From Pseudoalteromonas haloplanktis ATCC 14393 (lineage in GTDB: Bacteria > Pseudomonadota > Gammaproteobacteria > Enterobacterales > Alteromonadaceae): a stretch of 64,000 bases of DNA. The DNA is taken from NCBI RefSeq assembly GCF_000238355.1, contig NZ_AHCA01000001.1:868001-932000 (forward strand), in the 5' to 3' direction. Every line of letters begins with the position of its first letter. The stretch's first letter is position 1. The notes beneath the pieces are model-generated. The model saw nothing but the letters and a program-made list of their open reading frames with translations. It was not told where the DNA came from and ran no database searches. The position numbers and the translations under genes are program-made. Below, piece by piece: positions 40,370-48,746 of the stretch.

Positions 40370-42871
40370 TTATTCGAATGTCACCGTCACGATGTTCGAA
40401 CATACATTTTCTGTAACACATAGTTGGTAGTCATATGCAGGTAACGTGGCATTACGAGCAAAGCCACGATAGCGACCAGTGTCTGCGGTTGTACCAACCA
40501 ACTCGCCATTTCTATATACACTAAGTGTTTGCTCGCCAACTTGTGGCCAACTTAACTCTACGCGCATAGTATTAAGGCGTGTTTTGTTCGCACGTACTAA
40601 GCTCAATTCAATTTCAACATCACTCACAACCACTGTTTGCATTGATGTATCAGTATTGCCTTCGCTATCAGTGACCGTCAGGGTTACTTCATAATTCCCA
40701 GCTTGCGCATAGGTATGGGCTGGGCTTGCATCTGTTGACGTAGCGCCATCACCAAAGTCCCAGCTCCACTGCGTGATATCGTTATTTGCATCACGGCTAG
40801 TGTCTGTAAAGCTTACTGCAAGGCCTTGAGTGTCAAACTCAAAACCGGCCTCTGGTGGTTGCGAGCTAACTTCGCCAATAGCACTAAAGGTCAATGACCA
40901 ATTGTTTAAAGTACCCGTGTCAGCTGCAAAGGTATCTTCGACATATAATGTCCAATCACCCGTTGCCACTTCGCCATTAAAATCAGCCAGTGCATAACTT
41001 TGTACTAAATCATCAGCACTCCCGCCTGATTGACTATGCAAGGTTGACGTGGTGCCTGTTGGTGAAGTTAACGTAACAATTAAATCACCAATATAACTAT
41101 GTGAAATATTAATATCTGCTTGAGTCGCAAAAACAGTCAGCGGATCATTTACTGTGATCACTGAACTGATACCAGCCACATCGTTATCGGGAATATCAAC
41201 TGGGGTTTCATTTGTGTAAGTGAAATCATTTAAGCCCACAGGGTCAACCAATAAACCTACTGACTTTTGCTTAGCAAGCTCACCTGAGCTGCCATTTACA
41301 GTAAAGTTATAGCTTCCCCATTGGGTAGATTCTAACGTGGGTACCGTTAATGTTACGGTATCGCCTGGCATTGCGGTTGTTGCAGATAAACTCGCCTGCG
41401 CCAAATCACTCACTAACTCTAGATCAACAACGCCACTCCAATCTGCTATGGAGCCAATTTCGAATGTATAGGTTGCCGTTTCACCGGCAGTGATCTGCTG
41501 ACTAGTTGGTGTTACAGATAATTTAAAACTTGGTGTTGGATCGGCTTCTTCAAGCGCTCTATTAGCATTAAGGCGTTTACCTGATATTGTTTTACCTTGT
41601 AACTGGGTGTTGTCATCACCACTGCTCATTAGCAACTGTTTAAGCTCACTTGTTGATAGGTCAGGATTTAGTGACAACACCAAAGCCGCAACACCCACAA
41701 CATGCGGCGTGGCCATTGATGTACCAGAATAAGTTGCATAACCATTACCTGGTACAGTTGAATAGATAGCGCTGCCTGGTGCACCAAGATCAACACTGGT
41801 TAAACCCCATTGAGAGAAATCAGACATGCTATCGTTACGATCAGTACTGGCCACTGACAACACGCTTTCATGCTCATAATTTGATGGATAATGTGGATTT
41901 TGATCATTATCAACGGCGTCATTACCTGCAGCGGCAACAAATAAAATGTCCGCTTGTTCACTGGCTGTGATCGCATCAGCAAGTGCTTGGCTAAAACCAC
42001 CACCGCCCCAGCTATTATTCAGTACGCGAACATTCACACCATCATTTTTTAAGCTCACCATGTAATCAATACATTTAATTGCATCGGATGTAGAACCTGA
42101 TCCTGACGCATCTAAGAATTTACAACCAACGATCGCCGCTTCATGGTTAACACCCACGATACCGTTATTATTATTGCCTGTGGCGCCAATAGTTCCTGAT
42201 ACATGCGTACCATGACCTTGATCATCCATTGGATCGCCAACATTAGTTATGGCATTAATACCATGCACATCATCTATATAACCATTGCCATCATTATCAA
42301 TGCCATCGCCCGCTATTTCATTCGGATTTATCCACATATTAGCCATTAAGTCGCTATGACTGTGATCAACACCGGTATCAATAACCCCAATAACAACATC
42401 TTTACTGCCTGTGGAGATTGACCAAGCCTCTAGCGCATCAATATCCGCATCTGCGGTACCACTAGATTGGCCTTCATTATGTAATCCCCACAGCTTTGAA
42501 AAATCAGGATCGTTAGGCGCACTGGCAATACTCACGCGATAATCAGGCTCAACGTACTCTATCGCAGCATGGGTTTGCAGCAATTTAATCGCTTGCTTGG
42601 TGCTCATTCCTGCAACTTCAAATTTAGCTAAGCGGCCCGATAGAATCGACGCATAATTGTCATCGACCCCATCTTTATTTAAATCACTCACTTTTGCTTT
42701 TACTAAACTGCGAGCTTGACTGCGCATAGCCTGCGAGGTGCCTTTTTTATACATTACAAGTAACGAATTTTCAGAAGCGCGAACTGTTGGCTCTGCGGAC
42801 ATAGTCGTCACTTGTGCTGCTGCTAAACATGGCAAAATTGCCAAACTTAAAATAGATAATTTAGTTTTCAT
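40370..42871 (-). CDS. Secreted subtilisin-like protease (S8) with P and PKD domains
   Basis: The 833-residue protein has a signal peptide, an inhibitor-type propeptide to about residue 115, and an S8 domain with the triad Asp165 (VIDTGVDHSHSD), His220 (GHGTHVSG) and Ser385 (SGTSMATPH); the oxyanion Asn is in AAAGND. It continues with a proprotein-convertase P domain (about 545-665), a PKD domain (about 675-750) and a C-terminal beta module. It should act outside the cell in protein degradation. The gene is monocistronic; PKD and P modules may aid binding to insoluble protein. Confidence 0.92.
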   Translation of the reverse strand: MKTKLSILSLAILPCLAAAQVTTMSAEPTVRASENSLLVMYKKGTSQAMRSQARSLVKAKVSDLNKDGVDDNYASILSGRLAKFEVAGMSTKQAIKLLQTHAAIEYVEPDYRVSIASAPNDPDFSKLWGLHNEGQSSGTADADIDALEAWSISTGSKDVVIGVIDTGVDHSHSDLMANMWINPNEIAGDGIDNDGNGYIDDVHGINAITNVGDPMDDQGHGTHVSGTIGATGNNNNGIVGVNHEAAIVGCKFLDASGSGSTSDAIKCIDYMVSLKNDGVNVRVLNNSWGGGGFSQALADAITASEQADILFVAAAGNDAVDNDQNPHYPSNYEHESVLSVASTDRNDSMSDFSQWGLTSVDLGAPGSAIYSTVPGNGYATYSGTSMATPHVVGVAALVLSLNPDLSTSELKQLLMSSGDDNTQLQGKTISGKRLNANRALEEADPTPSFKLSVTPTSQQITAGETATYTFEIGSIADWSGVVDLELVSDLAQASLSATTAMPGDTVTLTVPTLESTQWGSYNFTVNGSSGELAKQKSVGLLVDPVGLNDFTYTNETPVDIPDNDVAGISSVITVNDPLTVFATQADINISHSYIGDLIVTLTSPTGTTSTLHSQSGGSADDLVQSYALADFNGEVATGDWTLYVEDTFAADTGTLNNWSLTFSAIGEVSSQPPEAGFEFDTQGLAVSFTDTSRDANNDITQWSWDFGDGATSTDASPAHTYAQAGNYEVTLTVTDSEGNTDTSMQTVVVSDVEIELSLVRANKTRLNTMRVELSWPQVGEQTLSVYRNGELVGTTADTGRYRGFARNATLPAYDYQLCVTENVCSNIVTVTFE

Positions 42872-43241
42872 ATTCTGTATCCATAGTTAGAAATATCAAC
42901 TTGTCGCATAAATGCAACTACGATTTGCTAACTTCACTACTTTTGAAATATCACATGGCAAGCTTTATAAATGAACAGAAAAGCCATAACACACAAGAAA
43001 AATTCGCATGATCACTAAAAAATCAGTCATTAACACTATTTTTACAGGCTGAGTTGTTAACAACACATTCATTTTTATGAGTTAAGGGCACTACAAAGGC
43101 ACTTACTTAATCCCATTATTTTTTACCAACTTTTATTTAAAATGGGTAAATAAATTCAATAAATAACATAACCAACTGAAAATAAAGCAAATTAAAAACC
43201 CTAAAAAGAGATGATTTAAGTCTTTTTCAATTCACCATAAA

Positions 43242-43260
43242 GTGATCATTCGTTGATCAC
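43242..43260. promoter_or_regulatory. GTGATCA-N5-TGATCAC inverted repeat upstream of curli operon
   Basis: A 7-bp perfect inverted repeat with a 5-nt spacer lies 211 bp before the curlin start, within a gene-free stretch of 600 bp. It has the form of a dimer operator; its spacing also allows a hairpin in a leader RNA. Confidence 0.45.
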
Positions 43261-43322
43261 GGTAACTAACGAGTGCGAGCAGTCAACTGCCACCACAGCG
43301 GTACTGTTATCAACATCACTCT

Positions 43323-43352
43323 TCACTCTCTTTTGCAAGAGTGAGCTTTTTT
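43323..43352 (+). terminator. Terminator-like hairpin in curli leader
   Basis: TCACTCT and AGAGTGA pair around an 8-nt loop, followed by GCTTTTTTG. No gene lies upstream on this strand (the subtilase is divergent from 42871), so it ends either a small RNA or an early-terminated curli leader transcript. Confidence 0.6.
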
Positions 43353-43470
43353 GCTCTTGATATCACAAAACTTAATCAGCAAGGCATGCTGAAATACAAC
43401 AACGCAGCTAGTTTGGGTGCTCAATAGCACTGAAATAGTCGCTTTAATAATTATAAGTTAAGGAAAAATC

Positions 43471-44985
43471 ATGAAGTTAAAGAAATCATTATTAACATGT
43501 GCAATCGCAATTGCATTAAGTTCAAGCTTTGTGGCACACGCAAATATTGATGATAAAAATCAATCAAGCTCCGTATTAGCAAGCCAAGTCTCTAGTACTG
43601 CGGTGGGTAATGTACTCACCATTGAACAAACCTCATTGCAAGGTATTGGTAACGATGTAATGGTCACGCAGCAGGGCGATGGCCTTGAAGCAAACATAAC
43701 AAGTTTAGGCGATAACAACAGCATTAGCGTTGATCAAAAACAATTTCAAAACTTGTCGTTAACCTACACCACTGGCGATAACAACACATTAAGTCACACT
43801 CAAGATGGTGAGGTTAATGGCGCATTGTCTGATATTACGGGCAATGATAACACCGTAACAGTTGCGCAATACGGTACTGGTTTTTTTGGTATTAATAACG
43901 AAGCGATTAACGTAGTTCAAGGTGACAGCAACGATATTGAAGTAACCCAACAAGATGGCGGCCATTGGTTCTATAACTTTGATTTGCAAGGCAGTGGTAA
44001 CCAAATTAGCGCATCACAAGCGGGCCTTCTAAATGAAGCCACGCTGTCGCTGATCAGCGGTGACGAAAACACCATTGAAGTGACTCAAAACGGCTTGTTT
44101 AACGCTTTTACACTCAATGAACTGGTTGGTAATGCTAATGAAGTTGTGATCGATCAAGACGGTAATTTCAATGCTGTTACCGCTTTATCTATGCGTGGCG
44201 ATGATAACAGCTTAGAGATTGAGCAAGCGGGTGACTCGAATACAGCATCATTCGCGGCTGTTGAAGGTAACGATAACGACCTAGCACTCGATCAAGAAGG
44301 CAACAGCAATAGCTTTACTTCAGAGTTATTTGCCGGGAATGACAACCAGGTTTCTGTTGATCAGCAACAAGATAATAATCAAGTCGGTGTTGATGTACTC
44401 GGTGATAACAACGAACTAACGGTAATGCAAAACGGTGCAATGAACGAAACTTACCTAGGTGCGATCGGTGCTGATAATGAGTTTTCAAGCACACAAATTG
44501 GTAGCGAAAACAGCGCCCATATTGCTAACTTTAATGGTGACGGCAATGATGTTGATTTAGCGCAAGCTGGTGATATGAACACCGCATTGATCCAATCTTC
44601 ATACCCTGACACATCACTTACATCAAACGATAATGATATTAATATCAATCAACTGGGTAGCACTAACGAAGCAGTTATCACCTTTGCAAGTGTAATCGAC
44701 AGTAATAATAACACGGTCGATTTTGTACAAAGTGGCGACCTAAATGCGATAGATTTAGTCATGGAAGGTAGCAATCACTCAATTGATATTGCTCAACAAG
44801 GCGATATGAATATGGTTGCTGGCATTGACGGCGGTGCATTTGTTGTTGGTGGTGACAATATCAACTTTGAAGTATCACAAGTAGGTAACGGTAACTTGGT
44901 CGAAGGCTACATTACCAATTCTAATAGCTCAGTGATCATCACCCAAGTAGGTGATTACAACACAGCTACTGTGACCCAAGAATAG
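43471..44985 (+). CDS. Large curlin-repeat amyloid subunit (CsgA-like)
   Basis: A 504-residue secreted protein with a signal peptide (cut near SFVAHANID) and about 18 tandem imperfect repeats of 22-23 residues, built on G-x-x-N-x-x-x-x-x-Q-x-G-x-x-N, the CsgA/CsgB curlin pattern. E. coli CsgA has five such repeats in 151 residues, so this is more than three times longer. Some repeat units lose or stretch the spacing (for example 27-30 residues), which may modulate amyloid folding. It is the first gene of the curli operon, with no separate CsgB or CsgC seen. Confidence 0.9.
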   Translation: MKLKKSLLTCAIAIALSSSFVAHANIDDKNQSSSVLASQVSSTAVGNVLTIEQTSLQGIGNDVMVTQQGDGLEANITSLGDNNSISVDQKQFQNLSLTYTTGDNNTLSHTQDGEVNGALSDITGNDNTVTVAQYGTGFFGINNEAINVVQGDSNDIEVTQQDGGHWFYNFDLQGSGNQISASQAGLLNEATLSLISGDENTIEVTQNGLFNAFTLNELVGNANEVVIDQDGNFNAVTALSMRGDDNSLEIEQAGDSNTASFAAVEGNDNDLALDQEGNSNSFTSELFAGNDNQVSVDQQQDNNQVGVDVLGDNNELTVMQNGAMNETYLGAIGADNEFSSTQIGSENSAHIANFNGDGNDVDLAQAGDMNTALIQSSYPDTSLTSNDNDININQLGSTNEAVITFASVIDSNNNTVDFVQSGDLNAIDLVMEGSNHSIDIAQQGDMNMVAGIDGGAFVVGGDNINFEVSQVGNGNLVEGYITNSNSSVIITQVGDYNTATVTQE

Positions 44986-44992
44986 GGATATT

Positions 44993-45008
44993 GGGGGGCA
45001 TGCCCCCC
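44993..45008. promoter_or_regulatory. Intercistronic GGGGGG-CATG-CCCCCC hairpin
   Basis: A 16-bp perfect palindrome with a six-G:C stem and a tetraloop lies 7 bp after the curlin stop and just before the csgE start. It could shield the 3' end of curlin mRNA or slow ribosomes and reduce csgEFG translation, letting subunit output exceed the secretion machinery. No T-run follows, so terminator use is less likely. Confidence 0.6.
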
Positions 45009-45021
45009 CATATTGAAACAG

Positions 45022-45420
45022 ATGTTAGTGAAAACCTTTATTACAGCCCTAAGCTTACTGTTTTTAACCACATTCACAGCCTTATCTCAAGGTGCTGAGG
45101 AATTAGAGATAGATGGCCTAGTGCTTGATCGCAGCATTAGTCGTTTTGGTCACCAATTTTATTTTGAATTTTCAAATCTTTGGCGCGATCTACCTTCAAC
45201 TGCTGGTTTTAATATCGAAATAAAAGAAACAGTACTTCCTCGTGCGGGCACGCAACTGACCTTAGTAATGAATAATCAAATTGTATATATCACCTATTTA
45301 GGCCGTCGTTTAGAGCCAATAGATGAGCGTGTGGAACACGCTTTATACAGTGTAATGGATGCAATGGCGCGCTCTAATTTACATAAAGCGTCGCCTGATA
45401 TGGCAAAAAATGGATGGTAA
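45022..45420 (+). CDS. csgE: Curli assembly protein CsgE
   Basis: A 132-residue exported protein with a signal peptide (cut near SQGAEE) and the CsgE fold: LEIDGLVLDRSISRFGHQFYFEFSNLWRDLP, then NIEIKETVLPRAGTQLTLVMNNQIVYITYLGRR. CsgE caps the CsgG pore and guides curlin subunits to it. The ATG at 45022 is used; an in-frame TTG at 45013 would add three codons. It follows curlin by 36 bp with the GC-rich hairpin between. Confidence 0.92.
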   Translation: MLVKTFITALSLLFLTTFTALSQGAEELEIDGLVLDRSISRFGHQFYFEFSNLWRDLPSTAGFNIEIKETVLPRAGTQLTLVMNNQIVYITYLGRRLEPIDERVEHALYSVMDAMARSNLHKASPDMAKNGW

Positions 45421-45421
45421 A

Positions 45422-45850
45422 ATGACCCCCTACTCAATAAAAAATATAACAACAATAATAGCCCTGTTATTTCCCTTATCAATCTCTGCCACAGAGCTTG
45501 TGTATACGCCTATTAACCCGAGTTTTGGTGGTAGCCCGCTCAATGCCAGTATGTTGCTCAACAAAGCACAAGCACAGAACAAACATAAAGCGCCAATCAT
45601 TGAGCAAAGCTACGCGGAGAAATTTCAAGACTCACTGGAGCGAACTTACCTAAATCGTATGGTAAGAGAGATCACCGATATTGCCTTTGGTGAAGATATC
45701 GACGAAAGTATTTTTAACCAAGACTCAATTTTTTTAAGCGGCGATTATGAAATTCAAGTGATCACCAGTACCGTAGATTCAATAACTGTGCGAATCACCA
45801 ACACCACCGACAACAGTGTTGTGGTGATTGAAGTGCCGAGGTTTAGCTAA
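45422..45850 (+). CDS. csgF: Curli nucleation/assembly protein CsgF
   Basis: A 142-residue exported protein (signal peptide cut near SISATEL) with the CsgF mark at the mature N-terminus, LVYTPINPSFGGSPLN, which inserts in the CsgG channel, and a C-terminal domain ending SVVVIEVPRF. CsgF helps place the nucleator at the cell surface. The start at 45422 gives the cleanest signal peptide, 1 bp after the csgE stop; an ATG at 45410 is an alternative. Confidence 0.92.
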   Translation: MTPYSIKNITTIIALLFPLSISATELVYTPINPSFGGSPLNASMLLNKAQAQNKHKAPIIEQSYAEKFQDSLERTYLNRMVREITDIAFGEDIDESIFNQDSIFLSGDYEIQVITSTVDSITVRITNTTDNSVVVIEVPRFS

Positions 45851-46624
45851 ATGAAATCGCTATTCATTGCAGTACTCAGCCTTACTTTATCCGCATGCAG
45901 TAGCATGGGTAATTTGATCCCACCATCACAACAACAAGCAACCAGTTTGGAGCCAACGCAAACTTTCCAAGCATTACAAAAATTGCCTACCCCAGCGGGC
46001 AGTATTGCGGTTTCAGTTTACTCCTTTCGCGATCAAACTGGGCAATATAAACCACAAGGTAATGTCAGCTCTTTTTCAACCGCAGTCACTCAAGGCGCTA
46101 ACTCAATTTTAATGCAAGCGCTACACGAATCAGACTGGTTTATACCCGTGGAACGTGAAGGCTTACAAAATATCCTGACTGAGAGAAAAATTATTCGTGC
46201 CGCGCAAGCAGAGCAACCCAATGCGATAGAACTACCCCCCTTAACCACCGCCAAAATAATTTTAGAAGGCGGTATTATCAGCTACGACACAAATGTAAAA
46301 ACCGGGGGTTTTGGGATGGAATATTTTGGTATCGGCGCATCAGAACTGTACCGAGAAGATGCCATATCAATTTATTTACGCGCCGTAGATGTGCGCACCG
46401 GCCAAGTATTGCTCTCAGTCGCTACCAGTAAAAAAGTACTTAGCCAAGAAATGCGCGCAGGCTTTTTCCGTTATGTCAGTTACAAACGTCTAGCAGAAGC
46501 CGAAGCCGGTTTTAGTGATAACGAGCCGATGAGTATTTGTGTAACCCAAGCAATTGAAAAAGCCCTCAGTGATTTAGTTATCAAAGGCATCGACAAAGGC
46601 ATATGGGCAAGCAAGCGTAGTTGA
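45851..46624 (+). CDS. csgG: Curli secretion channel CsgG
   Basis: A 257-residue outer-membrane lipoprotein (lipobox LSACSS, Cys16) of the CsgG family, close to the E. coli length (277). Typical blocks are VSVYSFRDQTGQYKPQGN, GLQNILTERKIIRA and GGIISYDTNVKTGGFGMEYFGIG, which line the nonameric pore. It exports curlin subunits with CsgE and CsgF. It starts right after the csgF stop and is followed by a 10-bp hairpin (46635-46673) without a T-run. Confidence 0.94.
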   Translation: MKSLFIAVLSLTLSACSSMGNLIPPSQQQATSLEPTQTFQALQKLPTPAGSIAVSVYSFRDQTGQYKPQGNVSSFSTAVTQGANSILMQALHESDWFIPVEREGLQNILTERKIIRAAQAEQPNAIELPPLTTAKIILEGGIISYDTNVKTGGFGMEYFGIGASELYREDAISIYLRAVDVRTGQVLLSVATSKKVLSQEMRAGFFRYVSYKRLAEAEAGFSDNEPMSICVTQAIEKALSDLVIKGIDKGIWASKRS

Positions 46625-46634
46625 TCCCCCAACG

Positions 46635-46673
46635 ACAGCCTTAGTAAATAGTTAACTCTGGTGCTAAGGCTGT
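46635..46673 (+). terminator. Hairpin after curli operon
   Basis: ACAGCCTTAG and CTAAGGCTGT form a 10-bp stem around a 19-nt loop, 11 bp after csgG. There is no T-run, so termination may be weak or Rho-aided. Confidence 0.5.
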
Positions 46674-46738
46674 ATACTACTGACTATTAAACAACCTAAA
46701 GGCTCAGCCCAATAACTAACTTGGGGAAATCCCCCCTG

Positions 46739-47110
46739 CTAGTAGTTATTGCCAACGGCAATACATAATCCTGCGATACAAAAAAAGAATAGCCACGACA
46801 AATGCTTGCCTCGGGTAAATGCCAGCGACATTACACCACTTAGAATAAACACCACAGCGATAATATGCAGGATATCAATACTGTAATTACCGCTGGAGTA
46901 TAATATACAGCAGATGATAGCCGCAAAGCCCCACCAAGCAATGGTGGTTAAGTGCCAAGCAAATCGCAATACCCGTTTTGTAAACCAATCACTGCCTAAT
47001 AATTTTGGTAAATTGTCGCGTTTAAATAGGCGGATCAAAATATACTTTTCACCCAAGTATGAGTGAATAATTCCGCAAAATAACAGTAAAAAAGCTGCTG
47101 CTTCTAACAT
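46739..47110 (-). CDS. Small membrane protein, four helices
   Basis: A 123-residue protein with four predicted membrane helices, a short loop after the first (SYLGEKYILIRLFKRDNLPKLLG), and aromatic-rich second and third helices (RFAWHLTTIAWWGFAA). I do not recognise a characterised family. It sits between csgG (convergent) and the HIT gene (same strand, 44 bp upstream) and could be co-transcribed with HIT. Confidence 0.7.
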   Translation of the reverse strand: MLEAAAFLLLFCGIIHSYLGEKYILIRLFKRDNLPKLLGSDWFTKRVLRFAWHLTTIAWWGFAAIICCILYSSGNYSIDILHIIAVVFILSGVMSLAFTRGKHLSWLFFFCIAGLCIAVGNNY

Positions 47111-47154
47111 TATGATCCCTTGTTCTGATTTAAAATAGCCTAACCTCTAATACC

Positions 47155-47616
47155 TTACGCATGTTCTCGAAGTAATTGAGCTAAAGCGGCAAGTTCATTG
47201 TCGTCAGCTCTTTCACAATCATGGGATGATAAATACCCTTGGTACTTTTCTATAAATGGCCCAAATGTCGGCTCTATATGGTGAAAATCAGATCCACTAC
47301 CGGTACCATGCATTGGCGATAACTTACTATGCAAGTGATCAATTTCATATCCTTCTAAAAACATACCGGTTCGCCCCACACCTTCTAGTGCAGAGTCTAA
47401 AATAAGGGCTACTTTTTTAGTTGCTACAATCAATTTTTCAAGTACGTGATCAGATTGCGCAAAGGCATAGCTGGAAAGGTGCTGTTTAGGAATAACCACC
47501 GTCGCCCCTTTGGTATTTGGGTAGATAGTTAAAAAAGCCAAATGTTCATCGTCTTCCCATACTTTATGGCAAGGTTCTTTACCCGAAACAATATCGCAAA
47601 ATACACATTGCGTCAT
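47155..47616 (-). CDS. HIT-family protein with variant triad
   Basis: A 153-residue histidine-triad protein: CVFCDIVSGKEPCHKVWEDDEHLAFLTIYPNTKGATVVIPKQH marks the HIT nucleotide-hydrolase fold. The triad region reads IDHLHSKLSPMH, so the third His of the usual HxHxH series is Lys. HIT enzymes hydrolyse nucleotide phosphoramidates or dinucleotides in the cytoplasm. The substitution leaves the central His, so activity may persist but be altered. Confidence 0.85.
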   Translation of the reverse strand: MTQCVFCDIVSGKEPCHKVWEDDEHLAFLTIYPNTKGATVVIPKQHLSSYAFAQSDHVLEKLIVATKKVALILDSALEGVGRTGMFLEGYEIDHLHSKLSPMHGTGSGSDFHHIEPTFGPFIEKYQGYLSSHDCERADDNELAALAQLLREHA

Positions 47617-47753
47617 AATTCATCCTTGATCTTTCTATATTTTTTATAGCCACTCAGTGACTAATGCCATAAAAGTTGAAGTTGAAAACAGTATATTAAA
47701 CAGCAAATGTACCGATTGCAATTACATCCACCTTTTTGCTTAACGCAGCTCAG

Positions 47754-48503
47754 TTAGTTCTGCAATGGTAACCTAATCGCCATATAACGCTGTGCCCAAT
47801 TAGATAATTCGATGCGATTGCGTGAATTAGTTTTTTTAAACGCGCTATAAAGGTGGGTTTTTACGGTGTGATCACTAATATTCAAACGCTCGGCGATACT
47901 ATGATTATTCGCCCCTTGTGCGAGTAAGTAGATCACTGATTTTTCACGTTTAGTTAGATTTGATAATGCTTCAGGTTCACTATCTGCATCGTGATTAGAT
48001 TGCGGCTCAAAACGACTTACCATAGCCAGCACTTCATTAAATGTCGCTGATATTATCTTGCGGCTAAACCAAAGTTCATCATTGATTATCCGCATTAACC
48101 CTTTGAATACATCTTCGGGTAAATCATTATTATAAAAAACACCTTTAAAATTATTAAGTAACAGGTTTTTTTCACAAATAGCATCTGACTGCGCATTAAA
48201 CACAATAACTGGTTTCACTTTAGCCAATGCCAATAAATCTGCTGGAATTAAGTTTTGCCAATTACAGCCATTGCTATCAATTAAAAAAAGGTCAAACTCA
48301 TTGCGATTGTTACAGTGAGGTAGACTATCGTCCATCTTCACTTTGCTAAAAAAAGCATCAAGAATTTTAATTAAGTAGGGATAGCACTGCGAGCGAACAG
48401 GCATTTTTAAAACCGTTTTAATAAATACAGAGGTTGGTTGAATCATTGCATCTCGTCCTTGAAACATTTTGTTTACAATACCTAAATCAACTACAACATT
48501 CAA
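47754..48503 (-). CDS. LuxR-family regulator, CsgD-like
   Basis: A 249-residue protein with a receiver-like N-terminal region and a C-terminal LuxR helix-turn-helix (about residues 180-245: LTKREKSVIYLLAQGANNHSIAERLNISDHTVKTHLYSAF). The HTH and the GVFYNNDLPEDVFKGL segment resemble E. coli CsgD, the master activator of curli, and it lies 1.1 kb from csgG. The receiver-like part lacks an obvious phospho-acceptor pocket, as in CsgD. The start at 48503 has AGG 4 nt upstream; starts at 48467 or 48446 are possible. Confidence 0.82.
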   Translation of the reverse strand: MNVVVDLGIVNKMFQGRDAMIQPTSVFIKTVLKMPVRSQCYPYLIKILDAFFSKVKMDDSLPHCNNRNEFDLFLIDSNGCNWQNLIPADLLALAKVKPVIVFNAQSDAICEKNLLLNNFKGVFYNNDLPEDVFKGLMRIINDELWFSRKIISATFNEVLAMVSRFEPQSNHDADSEPEALSNLTKREKSVIYLLAQGANNHSIAERLNISDHTVKTHLYSAFKKTNSRNRIELSNWAQRYMAIRLPLQN

Positions 48504-48714
48504 CCTGTTTTTTATTCAAATCCATTGATTTATAAAGAAATAAAAATAGCTAAACGTCTAGACACCTAACTATTAAGAATCTCTTGCAACAACCCTTTTT
48601 CATTAAATTAAAAACAAAAAACAACCCTTTGTTATTAATGAATTATTTAACTAAATTATAAAATCGTGACGTAAGTTACGAGTTCTAAAATTAATACCCA
48701 TTAGATCAATACCC

Positions 48715-48746
48715 AAAGCCGCTATGTGTGAACTAGCGGCTTTTTT
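48715..48746. terminator. Terminator between MFS gene and CsgD-like promoter
   Basis: AAAGCCGCTA and TAGCGGCTTT form a 10-bp stem with a T-run on the plus strand; it overlaps the stop codon of the MFS gene. It may end transcription of the MFS operon and isolate the luxR promoter. The rest of the 241-bp gap holds no gene. Confidence 0.75.

Noticed and set aside
48504..48746. Possible small RNA ending at the 48715-48746 terminator
   Set aside because: No promoter or structure beyond the terminator was seen, and the hairpin is explained by the MFS gene end.
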